Notes under the pieces: generated by a model
What the model saw: the letters and a program-made list of their open reading frames with translations, nothing else
Told to the model about the DNA's origin: nothing
Databases searched by the model: none
Shown here: one piece after another, positions 50,176 to 60,389 of the stretch
Numbering within the stretch: position 1 is the stretch's first letter
How the letters are laid out: every line of letters begins with the position of its first letter
Position numbers and translations under genes: made by a program
Source of the DNA: Deferribacteres bacterium
GTDB taxonomy: Bacteria; Chrysiogenota; Deferribacteres; Deferribacterales; Geovibrionaceae
DNA length: 64,000 nucleotides
Reading direction: 5' to 3'
Assembly (NCBI GenBank): GCA_023395255.1
Contig: JAEWZN010000010.1
Coordinates: 186,001 to 250,000, forward strand

Positions 50176-53082
50176 CTATGCTTCCTCCCTCCATACAATG
50201 ACTCTGTTGCGTCCTTCGTTCTTTGCTTTATAGAGTGCGTCGTCCGCTTTTTTCAGCGCATCGTCCAGAGTGGATTCCTGAGAGGGGACGGCAGAGTAAA
50301 TTCCGGCGCTGATTGTAAGTGTGGTGCGCATATTTTCCATTTCGATGACTTTTCTCTCCATCTCCCTGCGTATGTTCTCTATCCGGTTAGTGAGAGTGTC
50401 CTCACCGCTGTTGGTGATGAAAACTGCGAACTCCTCACCACCGAAGCGTGAGCATGCGTCTGTCTGTCTCTGGAAGTGGCGTATGAGAGTATTTGCCATT
50501 TCCTGCAGACTCTTATCTCCGAAGAGGTGTCCGAAGGTGTCGTTCACCTTTTTGAAGTGGTCAATATCTATGATGGCAATGGAAAATCGTATGCCGCTTC
50601 GCTGGCATATGTTGAACGCCTGCTGGCTGCTGACCGCAAAAAACCTTCTGTTATAAAGCCCCGTGAGGCTGTCCTTGTCACTGAGTTCCTGCAGACGGAC
50701 ATTTGCCGCGTGGAGCTCCTTATTCAGCTTCTTAAGCTTGTGCGACCAGTAGACAATGATTGCTATGAGAACGGCAAACACACCTATTATCTTCCAGAAC
50801 AGCCTGTAGTCAAACCCCTGATCGTAGCTTATGCTCATCCATTTTCCGGTGATTCCGTTTCTTTCCTCTTCGCTTATGGAATCCACAAGCTTCTGGAAGA
50901 TGCGGACAAGCTCAGGTTCGTCATTTCTGGCAGCTATGCCCAGTTCCCAGTCCTGATCCAGTCTGCCGGAGATTTTTATATCCACAATTTTCTGCTGCTT
51001 AATCTGGTAGCCTATTCCGGCCATGGTTCCTATAACGCCGTAAACCTCGCCTTTCTGGAGGAGAGCTATCCCCTCCGAATCACTGTCAAGCTCAATAAGC
51101 CTGACTCCGGGGTATCTGCTTCTCAGTATTTCATTGATGGCGTAGCCTTTTACCGTGGCAAAGCTTTTATTGAGAACATCATCTATCTTGTCTATGAAGG
51201 GGTCATTGATCGATGTGGCTATAACCGTGGGTATAACCATGTAAGGTGTTGTAAAACTGAAATATTTAAGCCTTTCCGGTGTCCGCATAGCCAGCGAAAT
51301 TATGTCGCACTCCCTGTTCTGCGCCATTGCCAGCGACTCTGCCCATGTATCTGTCTGAACCATGTGAAGCTGTATGCCGGATTTCTTCTGCATGAGATTT
51401 ATGAAATCAGCCGCCATGCCTGAGTGTTTGCCGCCTTCAAGCTTTTCAAAGGGCATCCAGTCAGGATCAGCGCATACGCGGATTATTTTTTTATTATCAA
51501 GGTACTCCTTCTCTGCATCCGTGAAGGAAAGAGCGGGTTTCGTCAGTTCATGAAGCTGAGGTACAAGCCACTGATTCTCAAGGAGAATGCGTTCATCTTC
51601 ACCAATGCTTGCCAGCGCCTTTGTGAGTATGGAGTGCAGTTCCGGCAGCGATGGGTTTACTCCGAACCGCAAGTCCTCCACTGTCTTCCCGGCCGGGCTA
51701 AACTCACCGCCGATTGTGATGTTGAACAGCGCATATTTTTTTATCATGCTGCTGCCGGAGTTAAGGGACGTTATCACCGCATCAATATTCCCGAAGGAAA
51801 GATCCTTGAACATGTCGTCCCTTGAGGTGTACTCCTTAAGCTCTTTCAGTATGCTTTTATCTATCAGATCCTTAAAGAATATATCTTTGGTTATGCCGAC
51901 CTTTTTTCCGGTCAGAGAGGCTGTGTCAGTATACTTGCCGAAGTCTTCCCGTACAAAGATATAGCTGGGGATACGCGCATATTCATCAGTAAAAAGGGTG
52001 AACTGCTTTCTCTCCGGGGTAAGGGAAATATCCGCCACCATGTCAGTGGTGCCGTTTTTGAAATCGGTGAGGATGGCTGACCAGGGCTTCACGCTGTAAG
52101 TGAAGTCCAGCCCGGTGCGGCGGCTGATTATTTTCAGGAGAGAATCGGTATAGCCCTGCATCTCGTCTTTTGAGGCAAAGCTGAATGGATAGAAATCAGG
52201 CAGCATTCCGACAGATACGGAAGGGCGTGAGCGTATGAAGGCTTCCTCCGCCGGGGTGAGATCAATACTCTCCTCCGCGCTGAAAACCTGTCCGTTGTAG
52301 ATAGACCACAGTTTTTCCAGTTCTTCCTTTCTCGGTTCCGGCAGTGCGCGGATCGATTTGTTTATGATGCCCGCCAGAAGAGTGTTGTGCTTAAGCACCC
52401 CGATACGGAGATCCTCCTCCTTGAGACCTTCTATTTTAAGGGTTCCCACGGAGACTATATTTGAGAAGGTATTTTCCCTGGCTATGAACCTGCCGCCCAG
52501 TTCACTGACGAAAACAGCATCTATCCAGCCGAAGGCGAGGGATTTTATCATATCTACATTATTATTGAACTCCGTCAGCCGCAGGTTTTGTCTGCGGAGT
52601 GTATCAGCGTAGAAAATATCTTTTATATAGCCGATTCTGCGCCCTTTGAGGCTGGTTATGTTGTCTGCCGCTTTTATTCCTGAGTCACTGCGGACAAAGA
52701 TAACTGTTCTTCTTATGTGGTAAGGATCACTGAAAGCAATGAATTTCTCCCGTTCCGGAGTGAAGGAGATTTCATTTATGGCATCCAGATCACCGTTGAG
52801 GAAAGAGTGGTAAATGTTTGTCCAGTTCCCCATTCTGTATTCGATTTTCAGCCCGCTGACTTCCTGAATCATGTTCATGAAGTCGATGGAGTAGCCTTTT
52901 ATATTGCCGTTGCGGAAATAAGTGTATGGCTCGTTGCTGTCCACAACGCCCACAGTTATTGCTTTCTGTTTGCTGATGTAGGCTTTCTCTTCTTCCGTAA
53001 ACAGTGCATCAGCCGCAATGGCGTGCACGGAAAAGAGAACGATCAGGAGAATAATAATTAGTCCGTGAAGCGATTTCATCAT
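50176..53082 (-). CDS. Diguanylate cyclase with three tandem solute-binding domains
   Basis: A 968-residue inner-membrane protein: a signal/anchor helix at the N-terminus, then three SBP_bac_3 (amino-acid-binding-like) domains at about 30-265, 275-510 and 520-755. Each opens with a TVGVVDSNEPYTYF-like strand. One helix (about 772-792) and a short coiled coil lead to a GGDEF domain. The active site is GGEEF (881-885), and an RxxD inhibitory site (RQTD, 872-875) lies five residues before it. It should therefore make cyclic di-GMP with product inhibition. The external domains probably sense small amphiphilic or amino-acid-like ligands. It is a single gene; three binding domains in one cyclase is unusual. 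The 260-bp gap on its downstream side (49929-50175) has no gene. Confidence 0.9.
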   Translation of the reverse strand: MMKSLHGLIIILLIVLFSVHAIAADALFTEEEKAYISKQKAITVGVVDSNEPYTYFRNGNIKGYSIDFMNMIQEVSGLKIEYRMGNWTNIYHSFLNGDLDAINEISFTPEREKFIAFSDPYHIRRTVIFVRSDSGIKAADNITSLKGRRIGYIKDIFYADTLRRQNLRLTEFNNNVDMIKSLAFGWIDAVFVSELGGRFIARENTFSNIVSVGTLKIEGLKEEDLRIGVLKHNTLLAGIINKSIRALPEPRKEELEKLWSIYNGQVFSAEESIDLTPAEEAFIRSRPSVSVGMLPDFYPFSFASKDEMQGYTDSLLKIISRRTGLDFTYSVKPWSAILTDFKNGTTDMVADISLTPERKQFTLFTDEYARIPSYIFVREDFGKYTDTASLTGKKVGITKDIFFKDLIDKSILKELKEYTSRDDMFKDLSFGNIDAVITSLNSGSSMIKKYALFNITIGGEFSPAGKTVEDLRFGVNPSLPELHSILTKALASIGEDERILLENQWLVPQLHELTKPALSFTDAEKEYLDNKKIIRVCADPDWMPFEKLEGGKHSGMAADFINLMQKKSGIQLHMVQTDTWAESLAMAQNRECDIISLAMRTPERLKYFSFTTPYMVIPTVIATSINDPFIDKIDDVLNKSFATVKGYAINEILRSRYPGVRLIELDSDSEGIALLQKGEVYGVIGTMAGIGYQIKQQKIVDIKISGRLDQDWELGIAARNDEPELVRIFQKLVDSISEEERNGITGKWMSISYDQGFDYRLFWKIIGVFAVLIAIIVYWSHKLKKLNKELHAANVRLQELSDKDSLTGLYNRRFFAVSSQQAFNICQRSGIRFSIAIIDIDHFKKVNDTFGHLFGDKSLQEMANTLIRHFQRQTDACSRFGGEEFAVFITNSGEDTLTNRIENIRREMERKVIEMENMRTTLTISAGIYSAVPSQESTLDDALKKADDALYKAKNEGRNRVIVWREEA

Positions 53083-53265
53083 TGTATATAATTACTCCGG
53101 TGATTTCCGTATCAAAACGGTCAGAAATATGAGTTTTATCTATACATTTTAACCCTTTTAGTGCATTAAATCAAAGTTTTTTCGAAAAAGCATATCATTT
53201 CGGTCAGCCAAATTAAAACAGCAACGAATCTTAACTTTTATTTACAATTATTGTCCATAAAAGCC

Positions 53266-53327
53266 TTGACAGTCTGACTGTCCGGTCGTAATTTGACTGC
53301 TTAGTCACAATCTGACTGAATGGTCAC
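53266..53327 (+). promoter_or_regulatory. Promoter with three tandem TetR operator modules
   Basis: TTGACA (53266-53271), a 17-bp spacer and TAATTT (53289-53294) form a likely promoter. TGACTG occurs at 53275, 53294 and 53313, an exact 19-bp period. Each is followed three bases later by a GGTC/AGTC half-site, so each module is a short inverted repeat; the middle one is perfect (TGACT...AGTCA). They cover the promoter and leader of the TetR gene, consistent with autoregulation and control of the pump operon. The rest of 53083-53265 is AT-rich with no gene. Confidence 0.7.
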
Positions 53328-53339
53328 AGAGGCATATTA

Positions 53340-53921
53340 ATGAACCTTAGAAAAAGAAAAGAAGTTTTGGACAACCTTTTCAAGGAACGGATTGTCAAAA
53401 CAGTTATAGAACTGATTAAAGAGAACAGCAGCATCACCATGGATGAGGTGGCTAAAAGGTCCGGTGTGTCCAAGGGCTCTCTTTATAACTACTTCGAAAA
53501 TAAAGAAAGCCTTATGGAATATGTGCATGCGGAGATGGTTTCACCCATAACAAATGGGATAGAGGCAATATTTAAAAGCGGTAAGAAACCGTCGGAAATG
53601 CTTCTTGATCTTTTTGAGGGCTTTTTCGATGTCAGCGATGAGGTGTGTCTGTATTTTGGTTTTCTGGATTCGCACCGCACAGTGGAGGAGGACGCAAGAG
53701 AGACTCACTACCTTCTGATAGAGCCCCTGGCAGTTATTTTCAGGGCTGGCGCGGAAGCTGGTGAGTTTGTGAATGTAGACCCGTATATTCTGGCGAACAC
53801 GTTCGCAGGCATGGTAATTGGCACATTCGGTTCCTACAGGTTCAGAAATGCGTGTGAGACTGACTTTCTGAACGCGAAAGAGGAAATGTTGAAGCTGATA
53901 AAAAGGCTGATAATCACATAG
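53340..53921 (+). CDS. TetR-family repressor of the RND efflux operon
   Basis: A 193-residue regulator. The N-terminal helix-turn-helix (about 20-60) reads ITMDEVAKRSGVSKGSLYNYFENKESLMEYV, the TetR signature. The C-terminal helical ligand-binding domain is typical in length. It is first in the pump operon, 13 bp before the adaptor gene, and lies directly downstream of three operator-like repeats. It probably represses the operon until a toxic compound binds. Confidence 0.9.
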   Translation: MNLRKRKEVLDNLFKERIVKTVIELIKENSSITMDEVAKRSGVSKGSLYNYFENKESLMEYVHAEMVSPITNGIEAIFKSGKKPSEMLLDLFEGFFDVSDEVCLYFGFLDSHRTVEEDARETHYLLIEPLAVIFRAGAEAGEFVNVDPYILANTFAGMVIGTFGSYRFRNACETDFLNAKEEMLKLIKRLIIT

Positions 53922-53934
53922 GAAGGGATATTGT

Positions 53935-55083
53935 ATGAAATCAAAGTTATTGGTTATCGCAGGTTTGACTGCGGCAGTTATTGTTGGTTTGGTTATATGG
54001 AAAAGCGGAAGCAGCGCTACCGCAGCCCAGCCGCAGGGCGGAGGGGAGAGACCGCCTGCCGAGGTTGCTGTTTTTACGGTAAAGGCAGAGCCGCTCACAT
54101 TTACAAAAGATCTGCCCGGACGCACTTCAGCGGTAAGAGTTGCTGAAATACGCCCGCAGGTTTCGGGCATAGTAGTTAAAAGACTTTTTAAAGAAGGCGG
54201 CAATGTAAGTGCCGGTCAGCAGCTTTATCAGATAGACCCCGCACCTTTTCAGGCGGCTTATGACAGCGCTCAGGCAGAGCTTATGAGAGCTGAGGCGAAT
54301 CTCCAGTCCGCTGCTCCCAAGGCGGAGAGGTACGCAGGGCTTGTGGACGCGGGCGGTGTCAGCAGGCAGGAATATGATGACGCAGTTACCGCTCTGGCGC
54401 AGGCTAAGGCAGCAGTTGCGGCCGCTAAGGCAGCAGTTACCGCTGCTAAGATAAATCTCGATTACACTAAGGTTTTTTCACCTATTTCAGGGCATATAGG
54501 CAAATCAAGCGTGACAGAGGGTGCCCTTGTTACCGCCAATCAGGCCTCGGCTCTGGCGACTGTTCAGCAGCTTGACAGCATATATGTTGACGTAAGCCAG
54601 TCAGCGGAAGAGGTTATGAAACTGCGCCGCATGGTAACGGAGGACGGCACTCTGGGCTCCAGCGCGGAGGTTGAGCTTCTCATCAATACTAAAACATATA
54701 CCCACAAAGGGGTTATGCAGTTTTCTGATGTGACTGTTGATGAAACAACCGGAATGGTTCAGCTTCGTGTTCTTTTCCCCAACCCTGAAAGGGAGCTTCT
54801 GCCCGGTCTTTTTGTTAAAGCCAGAATAGGTCAGGCCAAGGATGATGCTGCGGTGCTTATCCCCCAGCAGACGGCGGTAAGAAATTCAGACGGCAGCGTG
54901 ATAGTGTGGGCGGTTGATGCTGAAAACACCGTTAACCCCCGTCCTGTTCAGGTTTCGGACGCAGTGGGCAACAGATGGCTCGTAAACTCCGGCCTCCAGC
55001 CCGGTGACAGAATAGTTGTCGAAGGCCTCCAGAAAATACGCCCCGGCGCAAAGGTTAACCCTGTAGAACAGAAAGCCGAATAG
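53935..55083 (+). CDS. RND efflux periplasmic adaptor (AcrA/MexA type)
   Basis: A 382-residue membrane fusion protein linking the inner-membrane pump to the outer-membrane channel. It has an N-terminal helix/signal (KSKLLVIAGLTAAVIVGLV), no lipobox, then the order typical of the family: RTSAVRVAEIRPQVSGIV (lipoyl half), a coiled-coil hairpin (AEANLQSAAPKAERYAGLVDAGG..., with repeated AKAAVAAAKAAV), and FSPISGHIGKSSVTEGALV. The beta-barrel and membrane-proximal domains ending in LQPGDRIVVEGLQKIRPG complete it. It is encoded between the repressor and the pump. Confidence 0.93.
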   Translation: MKSKLLVIAGLTAAVIVGLVIWKSGSSATAAQPQGGGERPPAEVAVFTVKAEPLTFTKDLPGRTSAVRVAEIRPQVSGIVVKRLFKEGGNVSAGQQLYQIDPAPFQAAYDSAQAELMRAEANLQSAAPKAERYAGLVDAGGVSRQEYDDAVTALAQAKAAVAAAKAAVTAAKINLDYTKVFSPISGHIGKSSVTEGALVTANQASALATVQQLDSIYVDVSQSAEEVMKLRRMVTEDGTLGSSAEVELLINTKTYTHKGVMQFSDVTVDETTGMVQLRVLFPNPERELLPGLFVKARIGQAKDDAAVLIPQQTAVRNSDGSVIVWAVDAENTVNPRPVQVSDAVGNRWLVNSGLQPGDRIVVEGLQKIRPGAKVNPVEQKAE

Positions 55084-55107
55084 GCATAAAACGATCAGGA
55101 TAATAAT

Positions 55108-58100
55108 ATGTCAAATTTCTTTATAGATCGTCCCATCTTCGCATGGGTGATTGCTATCATAATAATGCTCGCAGGTGTGCTCGCCATCAATACCCTGCCT
55201 GTGGAGCAGTACCCGGAGATCGCCCCGCCTACGGTGACGATCAACGCAAGCTATCCCGGTGCTTCCGCCGAAACGCTGGAAAACAGCGTTACTCAGGTTA
55301 TAGAGCAGAAGCTCGTGGGTATAGATTATCTGCGTTACTTTTCATCCACCAGTGATGCCACAGGTAATGTTCAGATAACACTGACCTTTGAGCCTGAGGC
55401 AGACCCGGATACGGCACAGGTGCAGACACAGAACAAGATTCAGTCCGCCCTGTCCTCACTGCCGCAGGAGGTTCAGCAGCTCGGTGTTACGGTAAACAAG
55501 TCGAACAGCAGTTTCCTCATGGTTATCGGTCTTTACTCCTCAGACGGCTCCATGAACCAGTACCAGATCGGCGACTTCATAAGCTCAAAAATGGCAGACC
55601 CGCTCAGCCGTGTTCTGGGCGTGGGTTCGCTCCAGGTTTTCGGCCAGCCGTTCTCAATGCGTATATGGCTTAACCCCGACCAGCTTCACAGCTACAAACT
55701 CACCACACAGGATGTTATAAACGCAGTAAGCGCACAGAACGCAGACGTTTCCGCTGGCCAGCTAGGCGGTAACCCCGCTGTGCACGGACAGCAGATAAAT
55801 GCAACTGTTACCGCTCAGTCAAGGCTCAAAACTGTTGAGGATTTTGAGAATATCTTCCTCAAAGTAAACACAGACGGTTCTCAGGTGCGCCTTAAGGATG
55901 TGGCGAGACTTGAGCTCGGTGTTCAGAGTTATGAAATGGTTACCCGTTATATGGGCAAACCGGCAGCAGGTATGGCTGTGAGCCTTGCAACGGGAGCAAA
56001 CGCCCTTGAAACCGCAAATCTGCTTAAGGCAAAAGTTGCGGAGCTTGAGGAGTTCATGCCCGAAGGGCTTGAAGTGATTTACCCTTATGACACCACACCG
56101 TTCGTTAAAATATCAATCAAAGAGGTTGTGAAAACCCTTTTTGAGGCTGTGGTTCTCGTATTTCTTATTATGTATCTGTTTCTCCAGAATTTCAGGGCGA
56201 CGCTGATCCCCACGATCGCCGTTCCCGTTGTTCTTCTGGGTACATTCGGCATACTTTCGGCATTCGGTTTCAGTATCAACGTTCTTACCATGTTTGCCAT
56301 GATTCTCGCCATCGGTCTTCTTGTGGATGATGCGATTGTGGTTGTGGAAAACGTTGAAAGGGTTATGAGCGACGAAGGTCTGCCACCTAAGGAAGCCACA
56401 AGAAAATCCATGAACCAGATCACCGGCGCCCTTGTGGGTATAGCCCTTGTTCTTTCAGCGGTTTTTGTTCCCATGGCGTTCTTCAAAGGCTCCACAGGCG
56501 CAATCTATCGCCAGTTCTCCATTACTATAGTTTCCGCGATGGTGCTTTCAGTTGTGGTTGCCCTTGTGCTTACTCCTTCTCTTTGCGCATCCATGCTCAA
56601 ACCTGTGGAAAAAGGGCACAAGGAGCATATGACAGGCTTCTTCGGCTGGTTTAACCGCATGTTCAACCGCAGCAGAAGCGCATATAAATCGAGCGTGGGC
56701 TATGTTGCAGCCAGAGCTTTCAGGTTCTTCATAGTCTATGTGGCTATTTTGGTCGGCCTCGGCTACATGTTCACCAAAATCCCCACATCATTCCTCCCCG
56801 ATGAGGATCAGGGTATGATGTTTGTTCAGGTTTCCACGCCTCCCGGAGCAACTCAGGAAAGAACACTTGAGAGCGTTAAAAAGGTTGAGAAGTACTTCAT
56901 GGAGCAGGAAAACGATTCTGTTGCCAGTATTTTCACCGTAACGGGTTTCAGCTTCGCAGGGCGCGGTTCCAACACGGCCATGGGGTTTGTGCGTCTTAAA
57001 CACTGGGATGAAAGGACAGAGGACAGCCAGAAGGTTTTTGCAGTGGCGCAGAGAGCCATGATGAACCTTTCAACGATAAAAGACGCGTTTGTATTCGCCT
57101 TCTATCCGCCCCCAATAATAGCCCTCGGCAACGCCACAGGTTTTGACCTTAAGCTGCTTGACAGAGGCGGTCTGGGGCATGAGGCTCTCATGGGCGCGAG
57201 AAACCAGCTTCTCGGCATGGCTTCTCAGGATGCAAGGCTTGTGGGTGTTCGCCCCAACGGCTTTGACGATGTGCCTCAGTTCAAGATCCATGTGGATCAT
57301 GAAAAAGCCAGCGCTCTCGGTGTTTCCATAAGCAGCATAAACAGCACACTGAAAACCGCTTGGGGTTCATCGTACATAAACGACTTCCTCCATGAGCAGC
57401 GTATCAAGAAAGTATATATTCAGGGTGATGCTGAATACAGAATGCTTCCTGAGGATATTTACAAATGGTATGTGAAGAACGACAAAGGCGAAATGGTTCC
57501 CTTCTCAGCTTTTACAACGGCTGAATGGGAATACGGCTCACCGAAGCTTGAACGCTATAACGGCACATCCTCACAGGAAATCATGGGCGCTCCCGCTCCG
57601 GGGGTAAGCTCCGGCGAGGCGATGCAGATTATGGAGGAGTACGCCAAACAGCTTCCGAAAGGTATAAGCCTTGAGTGGACGGGTATATCATACGAAGAAC
57701 GCGCGGCAGGAGCCCAGACAGGGCTGCTCTACGGGCTTTCGCTGCTCATAGTGTTCCTTTCACTTGCGGCTCTGTATGAAAGCTGGTCTGTTCCATTTGC
57801 AGTAATGCTCATTGTTCCGCTTGGTATAGTGGGAACCGTTGCCGCGACACTGGCAGCCGGGCTTTCCAATGACGTTTACTTCCAGGTGGGTATGCTTACC
57901 ACCATCGGTCTGGCATCGAAAAACGCCATTCTGATTGTCGAGTTCGCAAAAGACCTGCACGACAGCGGCTACGGGCTGCTGCGGTCGGCCATGATAGCGT
58001 CCGAGCAGAGGCTCAGACCGATCCTCATGACATCTTTGGCGTTCATACTGGGTGTTACACCCCTCGCTATTTCAAACGGTGCGGGTTCAGCCAGCCAGAA

Positions 58101-58245
58101 CGCAATAGGTATAGGCGTTATCGGCGGTATGACCTCAGCTACGTTCCTTGCCATACTGTTTGTTCCCATGTTCTTCATTGTTATAATGAAGCAGTTCGGA
58201 AAACGCACAGAGGCTGACTCTAAGGAGGCTAGAAATGGTAAGTAG
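55108..58245 (+). CDS. RND efflux inner-membrane transporter (AcrB/MexB, HAE1 family)
   Basis: A 1045-residue proton-driven multidrug transporter. The N-terminus [16 protein letters not shown] is the HAE1 signature, followed by [12 protein letters not shown]. The proton-relay Asp pair is in [18 protein letters not shown] (TM4), and two large periplasmic loops separate 12 helices. [16 protein letters not shown] in TM10-11 includes the conserved Lys. The C-terminal [16 protein letters not shown] is cytoplasmic. The last 11 bp overlap the outer-membrane channel gene. Confidence 0.95.
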   Translation: MSNFFIDRPIFAWVIAIIIMLAGVLAINTLPVEQYPEIAPPTVTINASYPGASAETLENSVTQVIEQKLVGIDYLRYFSSTSDATGNVQITLTFEPEADPDTAQVQTQNKIQSALSSLPQEVQQLGVTVNKSNSSFLMVIGLYSSDGSMNQYQIGDFISSKMADPLSRVLGVGSLQVFGQPFSMRIWLNPDQLHSYKLTTQDVINAVSAQNADVSAGQLGGNPAVHGQQINATVTAQSRLKTVEDFENIFLKVNTDGSQVRLKDVARLELGVQSYEMVTRYMGKPAAGMAVSLATGANALETANLLKAKVAELEEFMPEGLEVIYPYDTTPFVKISIKEVVKTLFEAVVLVFLIMYLFLQNFRATLIPTIAVPVVLLGTFGILSAFGFSINVLTMFAMILAIGLLVDDAIVVVENVERVMSDEGLPPKEATRKSMNQITGALVGIALVLSAVFVPMAFFKGSTGAIYRQFSITIVSAMVLSVVVALVLTPSLCASMLKPVEKGHKEHMTGFFGWFNRMFNRSRSAYKSSVGYVAARAFRFFIVYVAILVGLGYMFTKIPTSFLPDEDQGMMFVQVSTPPGATQERTLESVKKVEKYFMEQENDSVASIFTVTGFSFAGRGSNTAMGFVRLKHWDERTEDSQKVFAVAQRAMMNLSTIKDAFVFAFYPPPIIALGNATGFDLKLLDRGGLGHEALMGARNQLLGMASQDARLVGVRPNGFDDVPQFKIHVDHEKASALGVSISSINSTLKTAWGSSYINDFLHEQRIKKVYIQGDAEYRMLPEDIYKWYVKNDKGEMVPFSAFTTAEWEYGSPKLERYNGTSSQEIMGAPAPGVSSGEAMQIMEEYAKQLPKGISLEWTGISYEERAAGAQTGLLYGLSLLIVFLSLAALYESWSVPFAVMLIVPLGIVGTVAATLAAGLSNDVYFQVGMLTTIGLASKNAILIVEFAKDLHDSGYGLLRSAMIASEQRLRPILMTSLAFILGVTPLAISNGAGSASQNAIGIGVIGGMTSATFLAILFVPMFFIVIMKQFGKRTEADSKEARNGK

Positions 58246-59650
58246 AAAAAATATAATCGCGGCAGCGGCCGTGTCTGTAATAATGGCTGGGTGCTCCATG
58301 ATCCCCGCTTATGAAAAACCCGCCTCGCCCGTGGCGGCCTCATTCCCCGCCGGAGAGGCCTACGGTGAAGCGGACAGCGGCTCTGTGAATGTTTCGGGTA
58401 TAGCGTGGAAGGACTTCTTCCTCGCTCCGGAGCTCAGGGCACTGATAGAAAAAGCCCTTGAAAACAACAGGGATCTGCGCGTTGCGGCTCTGAATATAGA
58501 GTCCGCCAGAGCGGCTTACCGTATTCAGCGCTCAGACCTTCTCCCGAATGTTGATGCCACTGGCGCATTCACACGTCAGCGTGTGCCTGAGAACGCAAGC
58601 ACAACGGGCAGCGCTTACACCGCATCAACCTACAGTGTGGGGATAGGTGTTGCCGCTTACGAGCTTGACTTCTTCGGCAGAGTGAGAAGCCTCAGCGAAA
58701 AAGCCCTCGAAAGCTATTTTGCAACCGAAGAAGCGAGAAACGCCGCACAGATAACCCTTATCTCCGAAGTGGCCAACGCTTACATAACCTATCTTGGTGA
58801 TAAGGAGATGCTGAGGCTTTCCGAGGAAACACTGAAAAACCGTCAGGAATCATATAACCTTGCGAAAAGGAAGTATGAACTGGGGAGCGCCACTAAGCTT
58901 GACCTCGAACAGGCGGCAACAGCGGTGGAAAATGCAAGGATAAGCAAGGTTCAGTACACAAGGCTCACAGCGCAGGATTTAAATGCTCTTACGCTTCTTG
59001 TCGGTACTCAGATAGATGCGGCTTCGCTTCAGGCTGACCTGCCTGATGAGGTGACTGCGCTGAGGGCTCTGCCCGCTGGTGTACCTTCGGAGACACTTCT
59101 GAACAGGCCTGATATAAAACGTGCCGAGCATTCGCTGAAAGCGGCCAATGCCGATATAGGTGCGGCAAGGGCGGCCTTCTTCCCCTCTATAACGCTTACC
59201 GCCTCAGCAGGGCTTGCAAGCACCGGGCTTGATGATCTTTTCAGTTCAGGTTCAGGACTTGCGTGGTCGTTCGCGCCGAAGATAAATATACCGATCTTCA
59301 ACGCGGGACGTAACAAGGCTAACCTTGAAGTGGCTAAAGTGAACCAGAAAATAGCTGCGGCTGAGTATGAAAAAGCGATCCAGACCGCCTTCCGTGAGGT
59401 AGCGGATCAGCTTGCTGCGAAGGGAACCTTCACCGATCAGCTTGAGGCGCAGAAGTCCCTTGCGGACTCTGCCCGCAGTGTTTATGATCTCTCCAATGAG
59501 CGCTATAAACACGGAGTATCAAGCTACCTTGAGGTGCTGGATGCACACCGTTCGCTTTTCGCGGCGGAGCAGGGGCTCATCTCCGTCAGACAGCAGTATT
59601 TGAATAACCTCGTCACCCTTTACAAAGTTCTGGGCGGCGGACAGATATAA
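58235..59650 (+). CDS. Outer-membrane efflux lipoprotein (OprM/NodT family)
   Basis: A 471-residue TolC-like channel. The signal ends in the lipobox MAGC (Cys20), followed by SMIPAYEKP, typical of NodT/OprM. Two repeats of the outer-membrane efflux domain are visible: [31 protein letters not shown] and [28 protein letters not shown]. The C-terminal [30 protein letters not shown] matches the family. It completes the tripartite pump, and a terminator follows. Confidence 0.93.
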   Translation: MVSRKNIIAAAAVSVIMAGCSMIPAYEKPASPVAASFPAGEAYGEADSGSVNVSGIAWKDFFLAPELRALIEKALENNRDLRVAALNIESARAAYRIQRSDLLPNVDATGAFTRQRVPENASTTGSAYTASTYSVGIGVAAYELDFFGRVRSLSEKALESYFATEEARNAAQITLISEVANAYITYLGDKEMLRLSEETLKNRQESYNLAKRKYELGSATKLDLEQAATAVENARISKVQYTRLTAQDLNALTLLVGTQIDAASLQADLPDEVTALRALPAGVPSETLLNRPDIKRAEHSLKAANADIGAARAAFFPSITLTASAGLASTGLDDLFSSGSGLAWSFAPKINIPIFNAGRNKANLEVAKVNQKIAAAEYEKAIQTAFREVADQLAAKGTFTDQLEAQKSLADSARSVYDLSNERYKHGVSSYLEVLDAHRSLFAAEQGLISVRQQYLNNLVTLYKVLGGGQI

Positions 59651-59665
59651 CTTCTCTCACCAGAA

Positions 59666-59702
59666 CCCCGCGCGGACCCAGTGCGCCGTGCGGGGCTTTT
59701 TT
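59666..59702 (+). terminator. Terminator of the efflux operon
   Basis: A 10-bp GC-rich stem (CCCCGCGCGG at 59666-59675 with CCGTGCGGGG at 59686-59695, one G-U pair) is followed by C and six T. It sits 15 bp after the channel gene and abuts the convergent regulator gene. Confidence 0.88.
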
Positions 59703-60389
59703 CTATATGCTCATTCTCCTGAAAATCCGTTCCGGTCTGCCCACTGTTCCGTAGTCTATATCGGCGTACAGAAAGCCGGATGCGAGAAGGTATTCCAGAT
59801 AGCGTCTGGCTGTGTTGCGGCTGGCGTTAATTTTTTTGCCCACATCCTCGGCGGAGTAACCTTCTGCTCCTTCCTCCTCGAACACGGCGCATATCTTTCT
59901 CAGGGTTATGGGGTCTATCCCCTTGGGGAGCCCGCTTTCATCCTGAGCCTCCGCTGCGGGGTGTATAAGCCTGTCTATCATCTGCTGTTCAAGCACGGAG
60001 TTTTTCATCAGTTCCGTGCGGTATGTGCGGAATTTTTCCAGCGATGCTTTGAATCTGTCAAATATCACAGGCTTCACAAGGTAATCAAACGCTCCTCCGC
60101 GGAGAGCTTCCTGCAATGAGCCCACCTCTTTTGCCGCGGTGATCAGTATCACGTCCACGGATTTTCCCTTTTCACGCATCTTTTTGAGGAGCTGCATGCC
60201 GTTGCCTTCCGGAAAAAATAGATCCAGAAGCACAAGCTCCGGCTCAAGCACATCCACCATCTCCTCACCGTCCGGGAGGCTGTTTGCTATGCCTATCACC
60301 TCAAAGCCTTCGACCTTTTCGGTGAAGCGCTTATGAAGCTCTGATATTTTGATGTCGTCTTCAACTATTACCGTTCTTATTTTCTTCAT
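59703..60389 (-). CDS. CitB/DcuR-family response regulator
   Basis: A 228-residue regulator. The receiver has D10/D11, phospho-acceptor Asp in LVLLDLFFPEGNG (about residue 56), T84 in ILITAA and K105 in YLVKP. The C-terminal part (about 160-225) is the helix-turn-helix of the CitB/DcuR/MalR group (YSAEDVGKKINASRNTARRYLEYL). It overlaps the kinase gene by 29 bp and follows the Dcu carrier gene on the same strand, so it probably controls C4-dicarboxylate or citrate transport. Confidence 0.9.
   Translation of the reverse strand: MKKIRTVIVEDDIKISELHKRFTEKVEGFEVIGIANSLPDGEEMVDVLEPELVLLDLFFPEGNGMQLLKKMREKGKSVDVILITAAKEVGSLQEALRGGAFDYLVKPVIFDRFKASLEKFRTYRTELMKNSVLEQQMIDRLIHPAAEAQDESGLPKGIDPITLRKICAVFEEEGAEGYSAEDVGKKINASRNTARRYLEYLLASGFLYADIDYGTVGRPERIFRRMSI

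Noticed and set aside
50010..50198. 62-codon minus-strand frame between icd and the cyclase gene
   Set aside because: No convincing ribosome-binding site, signal or family; it overlaps the end of the cyclase gene.
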